From Tupaia tana (taxonomy: Eukaryota > Chordata > Mammalia > Scandentia > Tupaiidae), in NCBI GenBank assembly GCA_026018925.1, contig JAKSZU010000011.1:5523985-5587984 (forward strand): DNA of 64,000 nt. The letters run 5' to 3'. Positions 25,910 through 36,570 of the stretch are shown here, piece by piece; the first letter of the stretch is position 1; each line of letters begins with the position of its first letter. The notes below the pieces were generated by a model. The model made no database searches. It was not told the DNA's origin and was given only the letters and a program-made list of their open reading frames with translations. The translations under genes and the position numbers were made by a program.

Positions 25910-25998
25910 TGTATACATCATATGGGGACTTTATGTAAAATGTGAATTTAATTAATCTGAGAAAGAAAAAGAAAAAAAAAAAGAAAGTCTCATGGCTC

Positions 25999-26566
25999 AT
26001 GGGATTTTAGCATGCTGTCTTCTCAGGTTCTACTCCAATCATGTAACAGATGGGCCTGCCTTTTTGATAAGCATCAGAAACATCAGAGACAAATTTATAC
26101 TCAACTTAGGACAACCTGAAGGCCCTATAATCTGCCTCTATCTACATACCAAGTTTATCTTATTTATGTATATTTTCCTGATGCTCAGTTTTACTTATTT
26201 CTGCTTTTCCATTTTAGCTCATGGACCCTATAAAGCTCATAAAATACAATGTAAAACAAAGTGAGGAATAAACAAACAACTCACCAAACATTTATCCATT
26301 TTCTCTTGCTCTTGGAAACACATACAAGGCTCTGGAAGGATAGCTGGGAGAGAAGGTGAATGGAGTGAAGTCATGAGAGAAATGGCATAGCTTGGTCCTG
26401 TATTTTTCTACTCAAAACTCTCTACACATGATCTGGAAAAGAACAAAAACAGTCCCTATGGGAGAATAGTCCTTTACTCCTCAATATGTGACAAGAAAGA
26501 CCCACAGAAGATGCACTTACAAGTAATTGAATTGATATAGATTGGTCATATAATTATTGGGTTAAT
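25999..26566. other. no gene recognised
   Basis: No element or coding exon seen. Confidence 0.4.
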
Positions 26567-26582
26567 GAAAACATACATTACA

Positions 26583-26824
26583 GGGACCAGCAGTTAGCGT
26601 AATGGCTATGTCGCTGGACTCCCACGTAGTCGACCGCGGTTCGCGTCCTGGGTCCGGTGGCTTAAACTCACGCCGGGCGCGTGTGCGTTGAGTGCCCAAG
26701 ATCCCGAGAGGAGAATGGAGGAGAAGGGATTGCAGCGTGGCCATTCCCCCGGGGGGTGATTTCTCGCTTTCTGTCTCTCTGTCTCTCCACGTGCCCTATA
26801 GCGAAAACCTCTCCAAAAAAAAAA
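26583..26824 (+). repeat. long-type SINE with perfect 16-bp TSD
   Basis: The duplication 'gaaaacatacattaca' lies at 26567-26582 and 26825-26840. Part of the terminal TCTG tract is deleted. Confidence 0.97.
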
Positions 26825-27159
26825 GAAAACATACATTACAAACTGATTTAGCAACTATTAATGTTGCCAAAAGAAAGAAATATATTTACTAAAAATTAAC
26901 GTTACAGAAATGTTAACTATTTGGGTTGTATTAAGTATTTTCCTATAAACATGAGGATACTACACAAGCATCCATGAGTATTTCCACTGCAATACCTCTT
27001 CTTTCATATATTTAAATTTCGTGGAAAGCATATACATCACAATTCACCATTTTTCACCTACAATTATACAGGGTAAAAAAAAATGTACATAATGTAGTTT
27101 TTTTCTGTGGTACAAGATTGCAGTAATGGTTCCCCAAAGCATTGGCCAACTGGTGCTTG

Positions 27160-27436
27160 CATTTTTTTTTTTTTTTTTGGAGAGGTTTTTGCTATAGGGT
27201 GCGTGCGCTTGCCAGAGAGACAGAGAGAGATAGAGAGACAGAAAGCGAGAAATCACCCCCCCGGGGGGGGGGGATGTTCACGCCGCAATCCCTTCTCCTC
27301 CATTCTCCTCTCGGAATCTTGGGCACGTACGCACACGTGTCCGGCGTGAGTTTTAAGCCACCGGGTCCGGGACACGAACCGCGGTCGACTACGTGGAAGT
27401 CCAGAGACATAGCCATTACGCTAACTGCTGGTTCCC
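27160..27436 (-). repeat. long-type SINE, near consensus
   Basis: Reversed, with T-run at left; flanks share 'ggtgcttgc'. CpGs retained. Confidence 0.96.
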
Positions 27437-27559
27437 AGGTGCTTGCTTTTTTGAACACAGTCATATTGTGAAAAAGTCTAGAGCTATCCATTGGAGGCAT
27501 AGGGATAGTCAACAGTACAAACCACAGGACATTTGAATGAAACTATCGTAAACCAACCA

Positions 27560-27752
27560 GACTCAGTTAAGACACCAGGTGACTAAATCCCCTTTTATGA
27601 AGCCAGACAACACCAGCATAAGAATTTCCCAAGTGCGTCAGCCCAAATGCTGATCCACAGAAACAGAATCAAATTAAATGGTTCTTTTTAAAGCCAATTT
27701 TGTTTAAAATTTGTTACACAACAAAGACTAACTAATACATCTGAGTTCAGGA
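27560..27752 (+). mobile_element. 3' end of an old MaLR-type LTR
   Basis: 'aaattaaatggttctttttaaagcc' followed by 'ttgttacacaacaaagactaactaatac' is the usual 3' end of MLT1-like LTRs. The upstream part is too decayed to place. Confidence 0.5.
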
Positions 27753-27941
27753 ACTCAAATTTTTTAACATTTTGGGGAATGGGAGAGCAATCTTAAATTA
27801 CAATAATTATAACTTCACAATCAAATGTTTGAAATTTTGCAAAGCACTATAAATATCAACTGGATTGACTTCACAGTGGTTGAACCCATATGAATCAAAG
27901 CACTGTCTACAGATTAAAAGACTGTTTTGAGTGTTTTACAT

Positions 27942-27973
27942 CATATAAATAACTTGAGCCTGTTATTTATATG
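27942..27973. other. perfect 12-bp inverted repeat (hairpin)
   Basis: CATATAAATAAC, an 8-nt loop, then its exact reverse complement. Confidence 0.9.
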
Positions 27974-28205
27974 AAGGCGTTATACTGTTTTATTTACATT
28001 TTTACTGATTTGGAGTAAAAGTGTAATATAGTTTAATTTTCTCATTTTAAATAAAAAAATATTCGCTATTATTTTTCCTGCAGAATTTATGATTTTCAGA
28101 ACCAGATTACTGACATTTAGTGGGACATTTGTTACTACCCTTTAGAGGTCACATAATCCACAGAAGTATTAGGAATAAAAAGGAGTAAGCATGTTTAAGA
28201 CAAGA

Positions 28206-28390
28206 TATTTTAAAGCAAGCAGCCGGCAGGTAGTGTGGTGGTTAGGGGCCTTGGACTCCCACATGGCCGACCTCAGTTTGAGTCCCGGACCTGACAGCTT
28301 GCTTTCTCACTTACCCTCCATCTCTCTCATTCTGTCTCACTCTGGTCCAATTAAAATATATAAATTTAAATAAGATAATTCTTAAAAACC
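28206..28390 (+). repeat. short-type tRNA-derived SINE
   Basis: 'gccggcaggtagtgtggtgg' head, 'cagtttgagtcccgg' B-box, CT tract, A/T-rich tail. Confidence 0.92.
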
Positions 28391-29484
28391 AACAAATCAC
28401 CTCAGAAACAACTACTTTTTCTGTGGAGAGCAGCCAATCTGAGCAAATGTGGTTACCTTTAGATGCATGCAGAAACCCATTTGCATGAAGGCATTATGAA
28501 GGCATTTACATATGAAAACGCTATCTACGTGTTTAAACAATTTTTACTTGCCTATTAATCACATATTCATAAACTGCTGATATGTACTAAAAGCTAAATT
28601 AAGTATTCTGGTAACTATGTAAAATTCTACACACAATGTTACAACCTTAATAGCCTTTCCTGAGGCGTCTAATTCACCAGTCTATTAAAATAATAATAAT
28701 AAATAGTAGTAATAGTAATAAATAAATAATAACAAATAAACTAAGTATACTAATTTAATGCCATCAGTCACAAATTAGAAATTTGTCTTTAAAAACTATA
28801 TATAATGAAAACAACTAGTTGTCTGTATACTCTGTTCTGTTTTCAGTTTTGTCATTCAGTTTCAAGATTGCTTCCCATAAAACAGACTCTAACAAATACC
28901 TAGGCTGTTAGAGTTCCTAAAAAACACTGTAAAAAAGCTAATCATTTTTTTCAAAAAACTTAAATCTCACTGTTTTACATTAAATAATTATGAGTCTGAT
29001 TGTTCACCTCTCTTTACACAGGTATGGACACCCTCTGAACTCCTTTAAAACATATTAATGCTATTCTTAAATTTATTAAATGAGAAAGTCTGCAACATAC
29101 TAATCTTACTAAAAGTTCTTTTGTCTTCCACAGTTCCCACCTACAGCTTCCCCCTCAAAATATTCTGCAAGTCTTCAGAGCTTCCACTAGACGCTGTTTA
29201 GTCCCAACATTCTATTATATAAAACTGCCCAACCCCTACTCAAAATCTATTTTAAAAAGGGGGAATAATTGGAAAATAACAAAAACCTATTACTTACATA
29301 ATTACATAATGTTCTGATATATTGCTTTTAGAACTCCAGTTTTATGAGAAAAAATGTCCAGGATTGATGTTATGTAAAAACCAGACATAAGTACCTGTGA
29401 ACCAATGTTACTTTTACTTACTGCTTAATAACAACTACAGACAGATAGCATTTTCATATCAATTTTCGGAGTTAATTGTGGCAA
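28391..29484. other. no gene recognised; AAT-rich stretch at 28688-28740
   Basis: AT-rich DNA with a degenerate AAT repeat, nothing else. Confidence 0.45.
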
Positions 29485-29605
29485 AATGGGTAAACACTAG
29501 CCTAAAAGTCAAGATGCCTGGTGTCTATATATCATGTCCCCTTGAAGGCAAGTCCTTTATCTCCTCAAATCTAAACTTTTTCATCTTTCTTATAAGGCAG
29601 AAGTA
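29485..29605 (+). repeat. possible MIR SINE
   Basis: The order 'gtcaagatgcctgg...ggcaagtcctttatctcctcaaatctaa...ttcatctttcttataag' parallels the MIR core and 3' part. Confidence 0.4.
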
Positions 29606-30429
29606 CCTTAGCAAAACCTTCCTAAACTACCAGGAATAACTATCAGGGCAGAGGGCTCATCGTATACCTACAGATGTCAAATTTAGACTAGGTTTAAGAG
29701 AGCTCAGACAATTCTGAAAGAATAAGAGTGTGTTTAGAGAGCACTGTAAACAGATCTTTTCAGGTGTGACAGGTTATTCCTCTACCACAGACCACACTTT
29801 CAAGACTCCTTCAATAAGGAACATTTTCTAGGCCTTTGTCTATCCATTTCAGCCCAACTCACTTCTGCCATCCTAAAGTTGGTTCGAAACTTCCAATAGC
29901 ACCCAGCTGCTGAAAGCTTACAGAGGAGGTAGTATTACCAAAATCTTGTTCACCATGGGGAGAAAGATCAATAACTGCTTGGGCCATGCATAGCTGGCAT
30001 CTTCCTTCTTGAACTCTTTGGTTCTGAACTTGTACCAAGAGGGCGAAGGTCATGTGGGGTGTTCTTTCAGATAGGATTCCTATTCATGGGACACCCTCCT
30101 TCAAACTAACACTATTTTATTCCAAAGAAAATGGACTGTAACAGTACCCTTACAGAGTTCACTGTCCCTAGAAACTAGGTCTTGTGTAAGCTCAACTAGG
30201 ATGCTAATGAGGCAACGAAATGAAGGAGGAAACTGCACTTAAAAGATACGATGAAATCCCACAAACAGGACTGCCACAAAGTAAGACTTGGCCTGCACAC
30301 ATTTCACAAAGACTTTTTTGTGAACTGGGGGCATTTCACTAGTACTGTTAATAGGCTCACCTTACACTAGATTAAACTGAATGCCACATGCTTAGTAACA
30401 GGCCCCCTTACTAGAGCTGTAATGTGAAC
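29606..30429. other. no gene recognised
   Basis: Sequence left of the CpG-rich block. No KRAB start exon could be identified. Confidence 0.35.
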
Positions 30430-30482
30430 TGACACCCCACACCTCCCACGCTCCGGCAGTCTGCGGACGCCCCCTCCTCGTC

Positions 30483-30490
30483 GCCATCTT
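30483..30490 (-). promoter_or_regulatory. YY1-like site
   Basis: Plus strand 'gccatctt', i.e. AAGATGGC on the minus strand, placed where a 5' UTR of the minus-strand gene could lie. Confidence 0.5.
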
Positions 30491-30860
30491 AAACTCGACC
30501 ACCCAGTCAATCGAGCTTCTGGAACAAGGCTTCGTGCACACACCCCGCCTAACAGCGCACCATCTTCTGACAAAGCAATCACTAGACCCGCTGCCGGAGT
30601 CGGCCCCCTGCAGCCCTGTGGCTCCCCACTTTCCCGCGGGCCTTGGCTACCCGCCCAGGTCCGAGGCTCGCACCTGCACTTCAGGTCCCGCCGGCCCGAG
30701 GTCCACCGACTCTCAGCTCCCACCAGGCTGATGGGCACCAGTCCCGCTCCCCTGGGTGTCCCGAGGCCCGGGGGCCTCCTCTTTCACCCTCGCGCCAACC
30801 TTCACGGACACAGCATCCAGTCACAGACGCCAACAACAGAGAACTTTGCAAAAGACGACG

Positions 30861-30970
30861 AAAATGGCGCGAGCGGACAGAGCGACACAAGCGCAGACGA
30901 AACCGGAAGAGCCCTTTCTCCAGTCCGGTACTGATTACGTCACTGGAGGGCGAGACTACATTTCCCACAA
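30861..30970. promoter_or_regulatory. cluster of YY1-, ETS-, CRE- and ZNF143-like words
   Basis: 'aaaatggcg' (30861-30869, YY1), 'accggaag' (30902-30909, ETS), 'ttacgtca' (30935-30942, CRE-like) and 'actacatttcccacaa' (30955-30970, near the ACTACAnnTCCCA element bound by ZNF143/THAP11). Four such words within 110 bp support a real core promoter. Confidence 0.6.
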
Positions 30971-31200
30971 CCCTCTGCGGTCCTCCTTTAGCCATAAACG
31001 GAGGAAGTTTTATTCCTTCGTGAGTCCTGCTCGCCGTAGACCCGAACCTGCTGGGTCAGTACGGTTTCTACCCGCTTGACAACGACGTGGAATTCTGCTG
31101 CTTTATTAAATAGTGTGTGAGAAGACATGTTGTGGGGCAAACGGGGAAATTCCAATAATGGGCCAACCAGGGCATAGTATTAATAGTTTTAATTATTTTG

Positions 31201-31442
31201 AGGCCAGCAGTTAGCGTAATGGCTATGTCGCTGGATTCCCATGTAGTCAACCGCGGTTCAAGTCCCGGACTCGGTGGCTTAACCGTGTGCGTGCGTGCCC
31301 AAGATCCCGGGAGGAGAATGGAGGAGAAGGGATTGTGCTGTGGCCATCCACTCTGCGGGGTGATCTCTCGCTTTCTGTCTCTCTTTCTCTCTCTTTCTGG
31401 CGAGTGCGCGCTCCCTATAGCAAAACCCTCTCAAAAACAAAA
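31201..31442 (+). repeat. long-type SINE with 18-bp TSD
   Basis: Duplication of 'aatagttttaattatttt' at 31182-31199 and 31443-31460. It lies just outside the CpG-rich block. Confidence 0.95.
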
Positions 31443-31534
31443 AATAGTTTTAATTATTTTTAGTTTGGCTAAAGTTATTGCGATTATAGAACGTGCATCT
31501 ATGTGTTTTATGAGAGAAAGAAAGACGTTTTGAT

Positions 31535-31835
31535 GGAATCTCCAGTGTCATCCTGCCTGCCTGCTCCTCCTGCCTTGGCCTCAGGTAGCTGAAACCACAA
31601 AAATGCACCCTACTTTTGCACTCCCCATAAACTCCCTTTCACTAAATTGCACAGTTATACCTCAGTCTCCCAATAACCTAGACTACTGCTATGCACCATA
31701 TCTGGCCTTTTTAGGTTGGTCATGTAATCGAACCCAGGTTTCCCAAAAAGTGTCCTCAGCCTCTGGGCAGTGGTGTCTACAAGCGTGCACCAACCCAGCT
31801 GGGCCGCTTGTCTGTATTTTACAGATGCATTCTGA
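31535..31835 (-). repeat. old 7SL-like (Alu/FLAM-related) monomers in tandem
   Basis: On the minus strand, three stretches resemble 7SL-derived SINE wording: 'ctgggttggtgcacgcttgtag...cagaggctgagg...acctgggttcga', 'ggccagatatggtgca...ttgggagactgaggt', and 'cagctacctgaggccaaggcaggagga'. Diverged, so the assignment is tentative. Confidence 0.5.
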
Positions 31836-31937
31836 AGCACAAAAAGTCATGTCTTTGTTTTACTTTAAAATTTTTAACAAACAAGAAATTAGTATGTTAA
31901 CTCCCTTTGAACCCATTAAGAAGATATTCATTCCTTT

Positions 31938-32199
31938 GGGATGAGCAGTTGGTATAATGGCTATATCACTGGACTCCCATGTAGTCAACTGCACTTCGAG
32001 TCCCAGACCCGGTGGCTTAAATACATGGCGGGCGAGAGTGGGCATGTGTGCCCAAGATCCCAAGAGGAGATGGAGAGGGGATTGTGGCGTGGCCATCCCC
32101 CTTGGGGTGTGATCTCTCACTTTCTGTTTCTCTCTCTCTGTCTTTCTGGCAAGCTCCCGCACCCTATAGCAAAAAACCTCTCCCCCCCCAAAAAAAAAG
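31938..32199 (+). repeat. long-type SINE, moderately diverged
   Basis: Head 'gatgagcagttggtataatgg'; flanks share 'agaagatatt'. Confidence 0.92.
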
Positions 32200-32390
32200 A
32201 AGATATTTGTTTCCACCAACTGAACTATTTTGCGAGTCTTCAATGTGTTATATGTGTATATGCGGCCAGCACGTAGTGGGACTGCTGCTATCTATGTACT
32301 GGAATAAAGATCAGGGTCATAGGGTAGGTGTGCTTCATAATCTTTGTGCCACTTCACACTGCAGTGTGTGATGATTATTTGTCCAGACTC

Positions 32391-32649
32391 CTTTTTTTTT
32401 TTTTTTTTTTTTTTTTTTGCCAAAGGGAAAGTGCCTTCCCCTGAGAGGAACAGAGACAGTAAAAGGGAAACTGAGAAATCACTGGGCGGGCGGGGAAGAT
32501 GGCCATGCTGAAATCCCCTTCTCCATTCTCCTCCTGGGATTTTGACCAAGCATCCACATGCACCCAGTTTGATTTTCAAGCTGCCAGGTCCGGGACTCAA
32601 ACAGCGGTCAGCCATGTGAAAGTCCAGTGCCATGTCACCTGCTGGCCCC
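32391..32649 (-). repeat. long-type SINE, older variant
   Basis: Long T-run at left, 'gccaaagggaaagtgcc' in place of the usual box; head ends 'gtcacctgctggcccc'. Confidence 0.85.
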
Positions 32650-32661
32650 TAGACTCCTAAA

Positions 32662-32920
32662 GGTTTTTTTTTTTTTTGGGGGGGGGGCGGGGATTTTGCT
32701 ATAGGGCTCATATGCTCACCAGAGAGACAGACAGAAGCAGGGAGACAGAAAATGAGAAATCACCCACCACAATCCCTTCTCCTCCATTCTCCTCCCATGG
32801 TTTTTGGGCATGCATGCACACACACCTGGTGTGAGTTTAAAACCACCTGGTCTGGAACTTGAACCACGGTGGAATATGTGGGAGTCCAATGACGTAACCA
32901 TTGCGCCATCTGCTGGCCCT
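32662..32920 (-). repeat. long-type SINE
   Basis: T-run then a G-run, 'gattttgctatagggc'; head ends 'ccatctgctggccc'. Flanks share 'gactcctaaa'. Confidence 0.88.
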
Positions 32921-33511
32921 GACTCCTAAATTCTATGTACCCATCTATCCATCTGTCAAATCTATAGGATTGTGTCAGAGAGAGAGGCCTGAATTTTGTC
33001 CTCCTTTCCTGATTTCTTCCACAAAGTAGGCAGAGTTCCGTATAGGGTCTTTCTCATAATTTCCACTAAAACTTCTTCAAACAGGAGATAGTTGCTGCGT
33101 GCTTGAGTGTGGGATGGGGGGTGTGTTTAGAAGAGGGACAAATTTGGAAGATAGGTGGGTGTAGCTTTAGTGTTTATGTTAAGTGAAAGGCTTTACTCTT
33201 GCCCAAGACTTATTCTGCTTTTCTTTTCCTAATATATGCCCTGCTTTGGTCAAATTGCTGCATTTTCTCTTATCTGAAGAGTTGCCACTTAAGTAACTCT
33301 GTTCTACAGATCCAAGGAACTTTTTCTTGACTTTCCCAAACCCCACTTGCTCACACTTTGATATGCTCAGCCTTTCTTCCCCAACCTCCTAGATACCATG
33401 TTTCTCAAACTCCTATTGGTATGATGCATATGGAAAAACTGGATTAAGTTCTGCCTAAAGAATGACTTGTACACATATTCAATAATTTATTCCTTCTGAC
33501 AATATACTTTT
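32921..33511. other. no gene recognised
   Basis: No repeat family or coding exon recognised. Confidence 0.4.
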
Positions 33512-33693
33512 TAAAAAAATAATTATTTAATTTTACTTATTCATTCATTTATTTTAATTTGACTAGAGAGAGACACCGAGAGAGAGAGAGACAGGGAAAG
33601 TGAGAAAGCAAGCCACTAGGTCCAGGACTCAAACTGTGGTCAGCCACGTGGGAATGTTCAGTGTCTTAACTACCACACCACCTGCTGGCCCCA
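33512..33693 (-). repeat. short-type SINE with TSD
   Basis: Flanks share 'acaatatactttt'; head ends 'cacctgctggcccc'. Confidence 0.95.
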
Positions 33694-33754
33694 ACAATAT
33701 ACTTTTCAAGGATTATTTTTTTAATTTTGTTAACATTTAAAATATCTGTATATG

Positions 33755-33943
33755 GGGCCAGCAGGTGGCATCGTGGTTAAGACGCTGAACTCCCATAGGG
33801 CCTACCATGATTTGAGTCCCAGACTTGGAAGCTTGCTTTCTCACTTTTTTCTTTATACTCTCTCTCTCTATCTCTGTATCTGTCTTTGGTGAGCACACAT
33901 GCCCTGCAGCAAAATTTAAAAATAAATAAATAAATAAAAATAA
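33755..33943 (+). repeat. short-type SINE with 'gagcacacatgccct' end
   Basis: 'ggccagcaggtggcatcgtgg' head; ends with the long-type-like 'gcacacatgccctgcagc' box and an AAAT-rich tail. Confidence 0.92.
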
Positions 33944-34003
33944 TTTATAATATGTATAGCATGACAAAACTGCTTAAAGGAAAGATAAAATGTCTTTCTA
34001 CTT

Positions 34004-34272
34004 TTTTTTTTTTTTTGGAAAGGTTTTTCACTATAGTGCGCGTGCGCTCGCCAGACAGACAGAGAGAGACATAGAGACAGAAAGCGAGAAATCACCCCCC
34101 AGGGGGGATGGTCATACCACAATTCCTTCTCCTCCATTCTCCTCTCGGGATCTTGGGCACTCACGCACACGCACTCTGCGTGAGTTTTAATCCACCGGGT
34201 CCAGGACGTGAACCGCGGTCGACTATGTGGGAGTCCAGCGACATAGCCATTACGTTAACTGCTGGTTCCCTC
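34004..34272 (-). repeat. long-type SINE with perfect 14-bp TSD
   Basis: 'atgtctttctactt' at 33990-34003 and 34273-34286. CpG-rich and near consensus. Confidence 0.97.
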
Positions 34273-34534
34273 ATGTCTTTCTACTTCTAAGTGGGATACC
34301 ATGGTACTTTAGCACTAAGCAGAACTAGAAATGCTTTTCTAGTTTCACATTGGCTTATTTTACTTAACAGATTGAAGTAATGTTGTAAGTTATATGTAAC
34401 CCAATTTAACTGTGTGGTCTAAACTCTTTAGTTCCCAAGCGAGATTCCTTAGTTGGCCAAATCCTTTGTCACTGAAGCATTTTGAGATGGACTTTCATAT
34501 TTAAAAGAAAAAAAATGTTAAAATAACTTAAGTT

Positions 34535-34790
34535 TCTTTTTTTTTTTCCTAATTGCCAGAGGGCAGATGTACTTACCAGTGAGAGAAAGGGAGAGAGAAA
34601 GAGAGGAAAAATGTACCCCTAATGAGGCATGGTCACGTCGCAATCCCTTTTCCTCCATTTCTCCTCCTATTGAAATTTGAGGCACACATGTATATGCACT
34701 TGACATGTGTTTTAAGCTGCTGGGACAGGGATTCAAAGCCCATGTGGGATCTGGCTCCCTTAACCTCCCCAGGTTACTGGGTCAGCCTGT
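34535..34790 (-). repeat. long-type SINE, older variant
   Basis: 'attgccagagggcagatgtac' left end; body 'gcaatcccttttcctcc'; eroded head. Confidence 0.78.
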
Positions 34791-34849
34791 GTTTAATATT
34801 GTAAGATCTACTCTTTCAACTTTCTATCCCTTATAGTTACTAACTCTGC

Positions 34850-35160
34850 ATGTACTAGTCCTCATGGCCACAGCCACCTCCGCCGTCTGTGTCAGCCCAG
34901 ATGTCTTCTTTGGCCAGGCCTTCCCTGACAGCTCATCCAAACTTGATCATGGACATGGCACCCTGTTTGATTTTCTTCATGGGATCAGCACTAGCAGGTG
35001 TGACCTTGATTAGCCATCTGGATACTTGTTTGTAGTCTTCCTCTACCCACGCATGGGAGCAGAGACCTGCTTGTTCTGTTCTGTATCCCCAGCACTAGAA
35101 TAGTGAACTGTACTTCCTAAGTGTTTCTTGAAGGGATGTTTCAACTGTCTTTGGAGCTAA
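34850..35160 (+). repeat. L2 3' end
   Basis: 'ggccaggccttccctgac' followed later by 'tgttctgtatccccagcactag' matches the usual L2 3' layout. Confidence 0.6.
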
Positions 35161-35330
35161 CATTTGAAGCGGGAAGTAAATAGGTAAAGGACTTCAGGGA
35201 GAGAAGTTATGCTGGAAGAACATACTAATTGAAGCTATGATTATGGGGATTTTGCCTATAATTCCTTATGTAATCCTATACATAACTATTTTGGGATTAG
35301 TTACACATTTACAAAAGAGGATAATGTGGA

Positions 35331-36570
35331 TTCTCTGAGAAGATTCCACATGGATACTGGGAACTAGATATTTCAGGGCACAGGCGAAATGAAGATTTTT
35401 CTACTCATAATTCAGCCTCCAGCAAGCAAAGCTAGTGTGGCAGGAGAGTTGAGCCATTCTCTGAGAAGATTCCACATGGATACTGGGAACTAGATATTTC
35501 AGGGCACAGGCGAAATGAAGATTTTCTACTCATAATTCAGCCTCCAGCAAGCAAAGCTAGTGTGGTAGGGAGCCCCTCTGGCCTTCTATCCCTGTCTCTG
35601 TGTCTCTGAGGTCTCTGTCTCTCTCTGCTCCTGTCTCCTCATTTTATTTTTGGTAATTTATCCTTTTTACGATTTTTTTAAAGGTAGAATTTCTCTCTGG
35701 CTCTCAGCTCCATCTTTTGTTTTGTTAATAAGCCCTTCTGCTCCTTTCTCCCAGGCAGGAGAGTTGAGCCATTCTCTGAGAAGATTCCACATGGATACTG
35801 GGAACTAGATATTTCAGGGCACAGGCGAAATGAAGATTTTCTACTCATAATTCAGCCTCCAGCAAGCAAAGCTAGTGTGGTAGGGAGCCCTTCTGGCCTT
35901 CTATCCCTGTCTCTGTGTCTCTGAGGTCTCTGTCTCTCTCTGCTCCTGTCTCCTTTTTTTTTTTGGTAATTTATCCTTTTTACGATTTTTTTTAAAGGTA
36001 GAATTTCTCTCTGGCTCTCAGCTCCATCTTTTGTTTTGTTAATAAGCCCTTCTGCTCCTTTCTCCCAGGCAGGAGAGTTGAGCCATTCTCTGAGAAGATT
36101 CCACATGGATACTGGGAACTAGATATTTCAGGGCACAGGCGAAATGAAGATTTTCTACTCATAATTCAGCCTCCAGCAAGCAAAGCTAGTGTGGCAGGAG
36201 AGTTGAGCCATTCTCTGAGAAGAATCCACATGGATACTGGGAACTAGATATTTCAGGGCACAGGTGAAATGAAGATTTTCTACTCATAATTCAGCCTCCA
36301 GCAAGCAAAGCTAGTGTGGTAGGGAGCCCCTCTGGCCTTCTATCCCTGTCTCTGTGTCTCTGAGGTCTCTGTCTCTCTCTGCTCCTGTCTCCTCATTTTT
36401 TTTTTTTGGTAATTTTTCCTTTTTACGATTTTTTTAAAGGTAGAATTTCTCTCTGGCTCTCAGCTCCATCTTTTGTTTTGTTAATAAGCCCTTCTGCTCC
36501 TTTCTCCCAGGCAGGAGAGTTGAGCCATTCTCTGAGAAGATTCCACATGGATACTGGGAACTAGATATTT
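35331..36570 (+). repeat. 5' monomer array of copy A, short and long units
   Basis: Each unit starts 'ttctctgagaagattcc'. Units: 35331-35456 (126 bp, short), 35457-35771 (315, long), 35772-36085 (314, long), 36086-36210 (125, short), 36211-36527 (317, long), 36528-36570 (43, truncated). A long unit equals a short unit plus about 190 bp between 'agtgtg' and 'gcaggag'. The extra part starts GTAGGG and ends in a pyrimidine tract plus CCCAG, i.e. a canonical intron (35565-35754 in unit 2). Probable promoter monomers, by analogy with tandem-monomer L1 5' UTRs. Confidence 0.92.

Larger units (their letters stand above)
25085..25981 (+). mobile_element. TSD-flanked 0.9-kb composite retroelement with two L1-type 3' modules
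   Basis: Perfect 17-bp duplication (25068-25084 and 25982-25998) proves one insertion. Inside: about 290 bp of unassigned sequence, an A27-type tract (25373-25399), a first 3' module ('gagacagtatgggagagg'), a TA microsatellite, a second related module ('gtagataccagaggctgc'), a second TA tract and a terminal A-rich tail. Both modules resemble the 3' region of the ORF1-only LINEs at 35 and 57 kb and the reversed L1 3' UTR at 21.6 kb. Confidence 0.7.
30430..31080. promoter_or_regulatory. CpG-rich promoter-like block, probably of the zinc-finger gene
   Basis: Sharp local rise in GC and CpG within AT-rich DNA. It holds YY1-, ETS-, CRE- and ZNF143-like words typical of housekeeping and zinc-finger promoters. 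The minus-strand KRAB gene starts somewhere upstream of 7.5 kb, and this is the only CpG-rich block between it and 45.5 kb, so it is the likely promoter and first-exon region. ORFs here (for example 30367-30738 minus) look like chance frames in GC-rich DNA. No TATA box is evident. Confidence 0.7.

Noticed and set aside
25640-25921. ORFs of alternating Ile and Tyr
   Set aside because: Translation of TA microsatellites.
26583-26670. tRNA genes at the SINE heads
   Set aside because: A- and B-box words are present but no cloverleaf folds, and each is followed by a SINE body and A tail.
30367-31079. Several 100-125 aa ORFs in the first CpG-rich block
   Set aside because: Low stop-codon frequency in GC-rich DNA; composition unlike a protein family, mutually overlapping on both strands.
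35331-36570. Satellite or CRISPR-like array
   Set aside because: Mammalian DNA; the units are 5' monomers inside a TSD-bounded LINE, without regular spacers.
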